Positions 57,211 to 64,000 of a stretch of 64,000 nt of DNA are shown piece by piece (positions within the stretch are counted from its first letter, which is position 1; each line of letters begins with the position of its first letter). Source of the stretch: an uncultured Corynebacterium sp. (GTDB lineage: Bacteria; Actinomycetota; Actinomycetes; Mycobacteriales; Mycobacteriaceae); NCBI RefSeq assembly GCF_946221935.1, contig NZ_CAMIGN010000003.1, forward strand, positions 1-64,000, written 5' to 3'. The notes under the pieces were generated by a model. It worked only from the letters and a program-made list of their open reading frames with translations. It searched no databases and was not told where the DNA came from. A program made the translations under genes and the position numbers.

Positions 57211-58701
57211 ATGTCTAACGCAACTGTCGGCAAGCGCGTAGGCGCGCTGTCCGCTGCATTCGCTATCGCACTGGCTGCCGGCACCGTCGGCGCCGAAGTA
57301 GTCTACGAGGCCCCGACCGCACAGGCGCAGGCCGTCAGCACCATCGACAACAACCAGCCACTTTCCCTTACCCTGCACAAGCTCATCGGCGCTGAGGGCG
57401 AGCAGGGCAACGGAACCGCGATTGACAATCCCTCTGGTGAGCCAGCCGAGGGCGTCAAGTACAAGATTGAGCTGGTTCAGCCACTGAACAACAGCGGCGA
57501 CTGGGAAAAGGCACGCAAGATTACCGACCCTTCCAAGGCAACGGCTTGGAACGGCGACGGTGCATACTCCAACGAAGGCACCACCGGTGCAAATGGCACC
57601 CTGAAGTTCGAAAACTTGCCAAAGGGTCTCTACAAGGTCACCGAAACCCAAGTCCCGGCTGATTCGGGTCTGGTGCCCGGTGCTCCGTTCCTGGTATATG
57701 TGCCGATGACCAACTCGGACAACAAGAGCTGGATCTATGACGTTCACGCGTACCCGAAGAACTCCAAGGTGACAATCACCAAGGAAGTTGAGGACAAGAA
57801 CGCACAGGCAGGCCAGGACTACAAGTACACGATCACCACGGGCGTTCCGGCTGTTGCTAAGAATTCCACGCTGAAGAAGTACATCGTCAAGGATGTACTT
57901 GATCCGAAACTGGACGCTGTAAACGCCACTGTCGAGGTGAAGTACGGAGAGTCCGCTGACAAGGCTCAAGCATTGGTGGCAGGCACCGACTACCAGTTGG
58001 TAAAGGACCGCCAGGAGATCAAGGTCGAATTCACCGAAGCTGGCCGCGATAAGCTGAAGTCCACCGACCTCGTGTTCACCACCATCAAGACCAAGACCAA
58101 CGGCTTCATCGAGCACGTTCCCAACGACGCAACGCTGATCACCAATAACGGCTCTTCCGAACACGACACTGAGAAGAAGTCGGATAAGGTTCACACCTAC
58201 TGGGGCAAGGTCACCATCAACAAGACCGACGGCAACGATGAGAACAAGAAGCTGCAGGGTGCAGAGTTTGAGTTGGTGCAGTGTGTCGATGACGGCAACG
58301 GGGCCTGGAAGAAGAAGGAAGGCACCGATCCGCTGAACGTCCAGGGCCAGGACAAGTGGACCACCAACGACCAGGGCACTGTCACCATCGAGGGCGTACA
58401 CGTTACCGACTTCGCCAACAACCAGGCCGACGAAGAGACCAACTACTGCTTGCACGAGACCAAGGCACCTGAAGGCTACGTGGCCAACGATGCGCTTGAG
58501 CACTTCGAGCTGAAGAAGGGCGATGTGGATGATAACGGTACGCCGACCGCCGACATCAAGTACACCGCCAACATCAAGAACTACACCGACGAAAACCACC
58601 TGCCGAACACCGGTGGCGCAGGCTTCTGGGCCATTGTTCTGGCTGGTTTGGCGATTATCGGTGGCGGTTTCTACGCAGCTCGCCGAAGCACCCAGCAGTA
58701 G
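57211..58701 (+). CDS. Major pilin (SpaA/SpaD/SpaH-type shaft subunit)
   Basis: The 496-residue product has a Sec signal (VGALSAAFAIALAAGTVGAE). The pilin motif WIYDVHAYPK near residues 174-183 provides the lysine used for inter-subunit isopeptide bonds. The E-box YCLHETKAPEGY lies near residue 411, and the sorting signal LPNTGG near 464 is followed by AIVLAGLAIIGGGFYAARR. These together mark the shaft subunit polymerised by a class C sortase. A strong AGAAGG ribosome site precedes the start. Confidence 0.93.
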   Translation: MSNATVGKRVGALSAAFAIALAAGTVGAEVVYEAPTAQAQAVSTIDNNQPLSLTLHKLIGAEGEQGNGTAIDNPSGEPAEGVKYKIELVQPLNNSGDWEKARKITDPSKATAWNGDGAYSNEGTTGANGTLKFENLPKGLYKVTETQVPADSGLVPGAPFLVYVPMTNSDNKSWIYDVHAYPKNSKVTITKEVEDKNAQAGQDYKYTITTGVPAVAKNSTLKKYIVKDVLDPKLDAVNATVEVKYGESADKAQALVAGTDYQLVKDRQEIKVEFTEAGRDKLKSTDLVFTTIKTKTNGFIEHVPNDATLITNNGSSEHDTEKKSDKVHTYWGKVTINKTDGNDENKKLQGAEFELVQCVDDGNGAWKKKEGTDPLNVQGQDKWTTNDQGTVTIEGVHVTDFANNQADEETNYCLHETKAPEGYVANDALEHFELKKGDVDDNGTPTADIKYTANIKNYTDENHLPNTGGAGFWAIVLAGLAIIGGGFYAARRSTQQ

Positions 58702-58734
58702 GGGCTAGGCAGTTCGAACGGGAAAGCAACGGAC

Positions 58735-59652
58735 ATGACAAGCACAATTGGTAAGCATCGAAAGAGCGCACCGCGATCGCTCTTTCGTCGCACCTTCCTC
58801 CCCATCCTTTTAGTGGTGGTGGGGCTGCTTGTCATGCTTTATCCCGTTTACGCCACGCAGTGGAACAACCACCAGCAACAAAAGATCGCGGAAAAATACG
58901 AACAAGACTTGAAGGAAACGGATCCTCAAGTCCTTAGTCGAGCGGTAGAGGAAGCCCGCAGGTATAACACGACGCACAAGGACGGACCGATCCTGGATCC
59001 GTGGCTGGCTCGCGTCAGCGAGGATAACCCCGCATACGAAGAGTATCTTTCCCAGCTCTCTGGGCAGAGCGCCATGAGCCAGGTGGTTATCCCGTCCATC
59101 GAATCGCGCCTACCCGTTTACCACGGGACCTCCGACGAGGTTCTGCAAAAAGGTCTTGGGCACCTCTATGGATCCTCCTTACCTGTAGGTGGGAAGGGAA
59201 CTCACGCGGTTATTACAGGCCATACAGGTCTGTCCAACGCCACACTGTGGGATGACCTCGTGGACGTGCGGAAGGGCGATGCGGTCTACGTGTCGACCTT
59301 CGGCGAGAAGATGAAGTACGAGGTGTACGACACAGAGGTTGTCTTGCCGGACGAGGTCGACAGCCTCAAAACCCGACCAGACGAGGACCTACTGACCCTC
59401 ATCACTTGCACCCCCTACGGTGTGAATACCCACCGGCTCCTGGTGCACGCCCACCGCGTTCCAATGGATGAGGACGAAGGCAACGTGTTCGATGATCGCG
59501 GCAAGCTGATGCAGTGGTGGATGTGGCTACTGCTCGCCGCCGCAGTGTTGATCATCGCACTGATTACTTGGTGGTTCCTTCGCGAGCGGAAGAAGCAGAA
59601 AGCCAGACGATCCGAACAGGTAGTAGGCGAAGAAGAAATGGAAGAGGAATAA
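58735..59652 (+). CDS. Class C (pilin-polymerising) sortase
   Basis: The 305-residue enzyme is anchored by an N-terminal segment (LPILLVVVGLLVMLYPV) and has a second hydrophobic segment near the C-terminus. The lid motif DPW near residue 83 (ILDPWLARV) is typical of class C. Catalytic residues are His in ITGHTGL (about 162), Cys in TLITCTPYG (about 225) and Arg in NTHRLLVHAHR. It cuts LPNTG of the shaft pilin and joins subunits. It starts 33 bases after the major pilin. Confidence 0.95.
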   Translation: MTSTIGKHRKSAPRSLFRRTFLPILLVVVGLLVMLYPVYATQWNNHQQQKIAEKYEQDLKETDPQVLSRAVEEARRYNTTHKDGPILDPWLARVSEDNPAYEEYLSQLSGQSAMSQVVIPSIESRLPVYHGTSDEVLQKGLGHLYGSSLPVGGKGTHAVITGHTGLSNATLWDDLVDVRKGDAVYVSTFGEKMKYEVYDTEVVLPDEVDSLKTRPDEDLLTLITCTPYGVNTHRLLVHAHRVPMDEDEGNVFDDRGKLMQWWMWLLLAAAVLIIALITWWFLRERKKQKARRSEQVVGEEEMEEE

Positions 59653-59655
59653 GCC

Positions 59656-60582
59656 GTGAACCTCATGAATACCGCGTCACAAGTGCAGCGGGCGCCGGTG
59701 CACCGTGCCGGGCTGCGCCGCTCCGTGTTCGGTTTGGGCGCAGTCGTGGCTCTGGTCGGCACTCCGCTCGTTGCCCCCGCTCCTGTCGTGCCGCAGGCTA
59801 TCGCGAAGCAGCACACCATCACAGGCCAGGTCGAAGGCCTGGATGTGAAATTTATTGATGCCACCCGTCTCGGTACTCTCACTGTGGTGAAAAGCGAACC
59901 AAATTGGTGGGACGACCGAGGGGGCAAGAAACCCTTTGGGCCTATCGACAACATTCGCTTCACAGCGCAGCGTGTCCAGGGGATTGACCTCACTACCGAG
60001 AAGGGGATGAAACAGGCGAAGCGGCTCTCGGTAGCTGATGCTCGTCGGCGGGGATTCGATAGAACCTTTGAGGCGTACACAGATAGTTCCGGTAAGGCAG
60101 TGTTCACCGGTCTCCCGGTCGGCTTGTACTTGGTCACAGAATACGAGGGCGCGGATCCCACTAAGGAATACCGCCAGTCCAGTCCTTTCCTCATCACGAT
60201 CCCTATCGGAGAAACCGGCAGCTGGAACTACAACGTGACGGTGAATACGAAGCCGAAGCCGGAGGACGATCCCGGAACGCCTCCAGATAAGCCAGGAACG
60301 CCGCCGGACGATCCCGGAACGCCTCCGGATAAGCCCGGGACGCCGCCCGATAAACCAAGCACTCCAGGTACCCCGCCGCCGGAGCACCCGGATACTCCAG
60401 CACCGCCAAATAGCCCAGGCGGTGGCCATGAAGGCGGCGAGTCTTCAAGCATCATCGATCGACTGGCACAAACCGGAGCGCATCTGTGGTGGGTGGCGCT
60501 CATCGGAGCCATGCTCGTTGTTTTGGGTGCATTTACCTTGCTTCGCCGCCGACGTGATCTGGCTGAATCGCAGGCGAATTAA
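59656..60582 (+). CDS. Minor/base pilin with a LAQTG sorting signal
   Basis: The 308-residue product has a signal peptide, a beta-rich domain with FTAQRVQGIDL and CnaB-like PVGLYLVTEYEG, four copies of a GTPPDKP-type repeat, and the sorting signal LAQTG (Ala in place of Pro) with a membrane segment and RRRR. It would anchor the pilus to the wall via the housekeeping sortase. GTG at 59656 follows GAGGA by seven bases. The operon ends after it. Confidence 0.88.
   Translation: MNLMNTASQVQRAPVHRAGLRRSVFGLGAVVALVGTPLVAPAPVVPQAIAKQHTITGQVEGLDVKFIDATRLGTLTVVKSEPNWWDDRGGKKPFGPIDNIRFTAQRVQGIDLTTEKGMKQAKRLSVADARRRGFDRTFEAYTDSSGKAVFTGLPVGLYLVTEYEGADPTKEYRQSSPFLITIPIGETGSWNYNVTVNTKPKPEDDPGTPPDKPGTPPDDPGTPPDKPGTPPDKPSTPGTPPPEHPDTPAPPNSPGGGHEGGESSSIIDRLAQTGAHLWWVALIGAMLVVLGAFTLLRRRRDLAESQAN
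60274..60357 (+). repeat. Four 21-base tandem repeats in the base pilin gene
   Basis: Four imperfect 21-base units encode GTPPDKP or GTPPDDP. They form a Pro-rich stalk just before the sorting signal, and copy number may vary between strains. Confidence 0.9.
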
Positions 60583-60586
60583 AGTA

Positions 60587-60608
60587 ACTGTGGGAACATT
60601 CCCACAGT
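60587..60608 (+). promoter_or_regulatory. Perfect hairpin after the pilus operon
   Basis: ACTGTGGGA-ACAT-TCCCACAGT has nine-base arms and is just after the base-pilin stop. It lacks a U-tract, so it may protect the mRNA 3' end or work together with the terminator 43 bases downstream. Confidence 0.55.
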
Positions 60609-60650
60609 GCAGAAACTTCTATAAGTATGGAAGAAAAACCTCATCCTACC

Positions 60651-60682
60651 CCGCGGCATATTCTCAACGTGCCGCGGTTTTT
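60651..60682 (+). terminator. Intrinsic terminator of the pilus operon
   Basis: CCGCGGCA pairs with TGCCGCGG around TATTCTCAACG and is followed by TTTTT. Confidence 0.9.
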
Positions 60683-60757
60683 CATGCTCTTGGCCGTGTT
60701 CACCTTAATGCCCAGAATACCCAGCCAAAGTGTCCGCCTTCTGACAGGATCGGTGGC

Positions 60758-61387
60758 ATGACGTACCCTCACTACGGCTCGCCTGCCCCTATGCCCGCCT
60801 ACGGGTATGCCCCGCCGCCGCAAACCGGCCAAGACTCTCGCTTCATGCCTTTGCTGATCGGCTGGCTAGCTGCCTTCCTTATGCCGATCGTGTACTGCGT
60901 CTTGCGCTTCGTTTTCTATGGCAAGGACTGGGTGGGGATCCTTCTGGTCGCAGCCGCGGTCGGCCCGCTTTTCTTCGGCATCCAATGCCTCCTCAACTTC
61001 GTTGCGCTCGCGATCCCGAAGTGGTGCAATGATTCCCTCGCCATTTTTTGGAGCGGCATGCTCGTCTGGTGGGGCGGCGGGGCGGCTTTCGCGGTGGTGC
61101 CAGGGTGGGATTTTCGCGAGGAAATCCGGGAGTACGGAGAGAAAGCTTGGCCCACCGGGGGACCTAATGGCCGGGATGTAATGACCGCGGAAGATGGGCA
61201 GCGCTACATCGAAATCCTCGATACCTGGCTGGATACCGAAGCGACTCTGCAGCATACTCTCACAATCCCCACCTTGGTCGCGCTGGCTGGAATCGCCATC
61301 GTCGTCATTGGCGTGGTCGTGGCCGCCACGAACCCTGCTCGTCCAACTGTCGCCTATGCGCCGCACTGGCCGGGTAGGCCCTACTAG
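60758..61387 (+). CDS. Membrane protein of unknown function
   Basis: The 209-residue product starts MTYPHYGSPAPMPAYGY, a Pro/Tyr-rich cytoplasmic tail. It has about five membrane segments (LLIGWLAAFLMPIVYCVL, GILLVAAAVGPLFFGIQ, IFWSGMLVWWGGGAAFAV and a C-terminal TLVALAGIAIVVIGVVVAA). The ATG at 60758 follows AGGATCGG. It is placed between the pilus operon and folD. No family recognised. Confidence 0.65.
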   Translation: MTYPHYGSPAPMPAYGYAPPPQTGQDSRFMPLLIGWLAAFLMPIVYCVLRFVFYGKDWVGILLVAAAVGPLFFGIQCLLNFVALAIPKWCNDSLAIFWSGMLVWWGGGAAFAVVPGWDFREEIREYGEKAWPTGGPNGRDVMTAEDGQRYIEILDTWLDTEATLQHTLTIPTLVALAGIAIVVIGVVVAATNPARPTVAYAPHWPGRPY

Positions 61388-61461
61388 TTTCGTGCACTAG
61401 TTGCTCTCTTAGCCATGACGCCACCTCGATCCCAGCGAGCCCGCGTGGAATAATGGGGCTC

Positions 61462-62319
61462 ATGGCAGCTACTAAATTGGATGGAAAACTCTACCGCGAC
61501 GAGATCTTCGCCGACCTGGAACAGCGTGTCGCCGCGCTGAAGGAAAAGGGCGTGACTCCCGGCCTGGCCACCGTGCTGGTGGGCGACGATCCGGCTAGCC
61601 ACTCCTATGTGCGTATGAAGCACAAGGACTGCGAGCAGATTGGCGTGAACTCCATCCGCAAGGACCTCCCGGCGGACGTTTCCCAGGAAGAGCTCAACGC
61701 AGTCATCGACGAGCTGAACGCTGACGATGCCTGCACCGGCTACATCGTGCAGCTGCCGCTGCCGAAGCATCTGGATGAAAATGCTGTGCTTGAGCGCATC
61801 GACCCGGACAAGGATGCCGATGGCCTGCACCCGGTGAACCTGGGCAAGCTGGTGCTCAACGAGCCCGCCCCGCTGCCCTGCACCCCCAACGGTGCGATCC
61901 ACCTGCTCCGCCGCTTCGGCGTGGAGCTGAACGGTGCGAAGGTTGTAGTCATCGGCCGCGGAGTGACGGTCGGTCGCCCGATCGGCCTGATGCTCACCCG
62001 CCGCAGCGAGAACTCCACTGTCACCCTGTGCCACACCGGCACGAAAGACCTGGCGGCGGAGACGAAGGCTGCGGACGTTATCGTGGCCGCCGCTGGTGTG
62101 CCGCACATGCTGACCGCAGATATGGTCAAGCCCGGTGCTGCCATCCTGGACGTGGGAGTGTCCCGCGGCGAGGACGGCAAGCTGAAGGGCGATGTGCACC
62201 CGGACGTGTGGGAAATCGCCGGCGCTGTTTCGCCCAACCCTGGGGGAGTGGGGCCACTGACCCGTGCCTTCCTCGTGCGCAATGTCGTCGAGCGTGCGGA
62301 GAATCTGCTGCGTGACTAA
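61462..62319 (+). CDS. folD: Bifunctional methylenetetrahydrofolate dehydrogenase/cyclohydrolase
   Basis: FolD interconverts 5,10-methylene- and 10-formyl-tetrahydrofolate for purine and formyl-Met synthesis. Motifs include the catalytic lysine region YVRMKHKDCEQIGV, GYIVQLPLPKHLDE, PCTPNGAIHLL and VIGRGVTVGRP. Length 285. An ATG nine bases earlier is possible; AATAAT at about 61449 could act as a -10 for a leaderless start at 61462. Confidence 0.95.
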   Translation: MAATKLDGKLYRDEIFADLEQRVAALKEKGVTPGLATVLVGDDPASHSYVRMKHKDCEQIGVNSIRKDLPADVSQEELNAVIDELNADDACTGYIVQLPLPKHLDENAVLERIDPDKDADGLHPVNLGKLVLNEPAPLPCTPNGAIHLLRRFGVELNGAKVVVIGRGVTVGRPIGLMLTRRSENSTVTLCHTGTKDLAAETKAADVIVAAAGVPHMLTADMVKPGAAILDVGVSRGEDGKLKGDVHPDVWEIAGAVSPNPGGVGPLTRAFLVRNVVERAENLLRD

Positions 62320-62671
62320 TCGCTCCCGCCCCGCCCGCATTGGGGATGCGCGCCTGCGCTTACTCGATAACCCCCACGACCGGAATAACCCGCCATCCAG
62401 GCTCTCCCGTACTGTGCAGATGGCGCTTCTGGGGCTGTTCGTGTTGATGCTGCTGGCTGTCATCGCCCTTTTGCTGGTGGACAGGTGGCGTCGCGCCAGC
62501 GTGATGCTGGGCAGCGCTATGCTCTACCTGGCCGTCCTGCGCCTACTTCTGGATTCCCGCGTGCTGGGAATCCTGGCGGTGCGTTCACGCCGCTTCGATA
62601 CGGCCTTCACCGCGGCAATCGGATTCGGCATTCTGTGGATTGCCGTGAGCGTCGACCCGCTGGTGAGTTAA
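62312..62671 (+). CDS. DUF3017 family membrane protein
   Basis: The 119-residue product starts at GTG inside the end of folD (eight-base overlap), so it is translationally coupled. It has three membrane segments (LLGLFVLMLLAVIALLLV, VMLGSAMLYLAVLRLLL, TAFTAAIGFGILWIAV). In mycobacteria a DUF3017 gene also follows folD. The stop shares TTAA with metX on the other strand. Function unknown. Confidence 0.85.
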   Translation: MTNRSRPARIGDARLRLLDNPHDRNNPPSRLSRTVQMALLGLFVLMLLAVIALLLVDRWRRASVMLGSAMLYLAVLRLLLDSRVLGILAVRSRRFDTAFTAAIGFGILWIAVSVDPLVS

Positions 62672-63852
62672 TTCAGCGTAGCTGCGGGGACAGAACTTCC
62701 CTCGGCAATGATCTCCGCCTTAGCCAGGAATTTCGTTAACACCTGACCCATCTGCCGCGACTCGATCAGAAACCCGTCGTGACCAGTGGGGGAGGTGATT
62801 TTCGACATGCCAATGAAGTCGCCCAGGTTGCGTGAAAGGTGTTCCTGCTGGTGCAGCGGGTACAGAATATCGGTATCCACGCCCACCACCATCGTCGGTA
62901 CTTTGCACGACCCTAGAGCTGCATTCATGCCACCCCGACCCCGACCTACATCATGCCTGTTCAGGGCATCCGTCAGTACCACATAGCTGCCTGCATCGAA
63001 GCGTGCGACCAATTTCTCTGCTTGGCGGTCTAGATAGCTCTCTACCGCGAAGCGCTGCTGTGGGTCGCGGTAGGGGCCGTAGGGGTTCTCATTCCGCTGC
63101 GGATCCACCCCGAAGCGTTCGTCTACTTCCAGCTCTCCGCGATAAGTCAGGTGCGCAATCCGACGTGCCTGCCCCAGGCCGTGTGATGGCACCTCGCCCG
63201 TGGAGTAGTAATCGCCGCCATGCCAGGCCGGGTCCGCTTCAATAAAGCGAATCTGGCTGGACTGCAAGCCGATCTGCCAGGCCGACGCGCGTGCGCTTAC
63301 CGCGATGGGTAATGCTGCGTTGATCATGTGCGGGTACATGAGCGACCACTCAAGCACCCGCGCCCCGCCCATCGAAGCGCCGATAAGGGCATGGATCCTT
63401 GTGACGCCGATACGCTCCAGCAACTGCCGCTCTGCCACAACCATGTCGCGGATCGATAGACCGGGGAATCGCGAACCCCATGCCTTGCCATCGGGATGTG
63501 GCGAGCTAGGCCCAGTGGACCCCTGGCATCCGCCCAGCACATTCGCGCACAGCACCAAATAGCGGGTGGTATCGATCGGCTTATTCGGGCCGACCATGTC
63601 CGCCCACCAGTCAGCGGCATTGCCGTCGCCAGTCAGGGCATGTTCGATCAGTACAACAGGTCGTTCCTCCGGGGACAGTCCCGGCTCGGGACCTGCGGAG
63701 AACTCGGCATAGTCCGCGTCGCCCTCAGAAGAGTCGTAGAACGCGAAGAAACGGAGTTCGGCGTCAACAATAGTCACACCCGCCTCCGTGACAACGTCGC
63801 CGATCGGCACCGTGCGCGACGTACCAGAAGCGGGGAGGAACTCGGGGTTCAT
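62668..63852 (-). CDS. metX: Homoserine O-acetyltransferase
   Basis: MetX acetylates homoserine to start methionine synthesis. The 394-residue product has the alpha/beta-hydrolase acetyltransferase motifs: LIEHALTGDGNAADWW, nucleophile elbow LIGASMGGARVLEW, Asp in VVGVDTDILYP and His in SPTGHDGFLIES. It follows metY by 28 bases on the same strand, giving a metYX operon. Confidence 0.95.
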   Translation of the reverse strand: MNPEFLPASGTSRTVPIGDVVTEAGVTIVDAELRFFAFYDSSEGDADYAEFSAGPEPGLSPEERPVVLIEHALTGDGNAADWWADMVGPNKPIDTTRYLVLCANVLGGCQGSTGPSSPHPDGKAWGSRFPGLSIRDMVVAERQLLERIGVTRIHALIGASMGGARVLEWSLMYPHMINAALPIAVSARASAWQIGLQSSQIRFIEADPAWHGGDYYSTGEVPSHGLGQARRIAHLTYRGELEVDERFGVDPQRNENPYGPYRDPQQRFAVESYLDRQAEKLVARFDAGSYVVLTDALNRHDVGRGRGGMNAALGSCKVPTMVVGVDTDILYPLHQQEHLSRNLGDFIGMSKITSPTGHDGFLIESRQMGQVLTKFLAKAEIIAEGSSVPAATLN

Positions 63853-63880
63853 GAGGTATCAGCCCAGTAAATTGTGTGTT

Positions 63881-64000
63881 CTAGATAGCCTCGAAGCCGC
63901 GCTTGAGGTCATCGATGATGTCGGTGATGTCCTCGATACCCACGGACAGGCGGACGGTCGCATGGGAGACACCAGCACGAGCCAGGCCGGTCGCGTCGGA
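63881..64000 (-). CDS. metY: O-acetylhomoserine sulfhydrylase, C-terminal end (partial)
   Basis: Only the last 39 residues are in the window. They read SDATGLARAGVSHATVRLSV then GIEDITDIIDDLKRGFEAI, the typical end of the Cys/Met-metabolism PLP family. With metX next door this is MetY, which makes homocysteine from O-acetylhomoserine and sulfide. The start lies beyond the right edge. Confidence 0.85.
   Translation of the reverse strand, partial: SDATGLARAGVSHATVRLSVGIEDITDIIDDLKRGFEAI

Noticed and set aside
60274..60357. CRISPR array
   Set aside because: The 21-base units are contiguous, in frame and code for a Pro-rich stalk, with no spacers.

Overview
The window comes from a Corynebacterium chromosome. 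Gene order closely follows the ESX-4 to metX stretch of mycobacteria and other Mycobacteriales: eccD/eccC-esx, rplM-rpsI-glmM-glmS, alr-tsaE-tsaB-rimI-tsaD, groES-groEL1, whiB3-sigD-rsdA, guaB2-guaB3-guaA, imuA'-imuB, dnaE2, trmL, folD, metX-metY. G+C is moderately high. Corynebacterial traits are GTG starts, some apparently leaderless genes, a sortase-assembled pilus operon and many small unnamed membrane proteins. A lipophilic species such as C. jeikeium is possible, but the sequence alone does not settle the species.

Layout. 1-6.8 kb: a type VII secretion (ESX-4-type) locus with a divergent core. eccD, and probably mycP at the edge, run left; eccC, a secretion-associated membrane protein and two WXG100 genes run right. 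7-11 kb: a PRC-barrel/DUF2382 stress protein, rplM-rpsI and glmM. 11-14 kb: a three-gene set (small helical protein, proline-rich protein, coiled-coil protein) whose first two members match the position and size of mycobacterial Rv3440c-Rv3439c, then a convergent hydrolase-like gene without the usual nucleophile serine. 14-24 kb: glmS, an Alr-TsaE fusion, a candidate small RNA, a lipoprotein/FHA-HTH/Ser-Thr kinase cassette, and a TsaB-RimI-TsaD triple fusion. 24-29 kb: CIRCE-controlled groES-groEL1, whiB3, sigD-rsdA, DUF5319. 29-35 kb: guaB, guaB3, guaA and a secreted protein. 35-46 kb: the SOS mutasome (imuA'-imuB and dnaE2, each with a LexA box), separated by a sucrase/ferredoxin-like gene and the methionine importer metQNI. 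46-53.5 kb: an exported esterase, a DUF4272-like protein, an S9 peptidase, L-lactate dehydrogenase, a saccharopine-dehydrogenase-like reductase and trmL. 53.7-60.6 kb: the pilus operon (tip, major pilin, class C sortase, base pilin). 60.7-64 kb: a membrane protein, folD, a DUF3017 protein, metX and the 3' end of metY.

Functional links. The tRNA t6A ATPase and its two partner subunits sit in two fused polypeptides (TsaE on alanine racemase; TsaB and TsaD on one chain with the RimI acetyltransferase). A signalling cassette has been inserted between them, breaking a gene order that is contiguous in mycobacteria. It is the best candidate for an undescribed system here. A second candidate is the trio downstream of glmM near ESX-4. 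A dispersed word built on GGCGTCA, including four exact copies of a 12-mer, is the most unusual non-gene signal. No tRNA, rRNA, CRISPR array or insertion sequence was seen.
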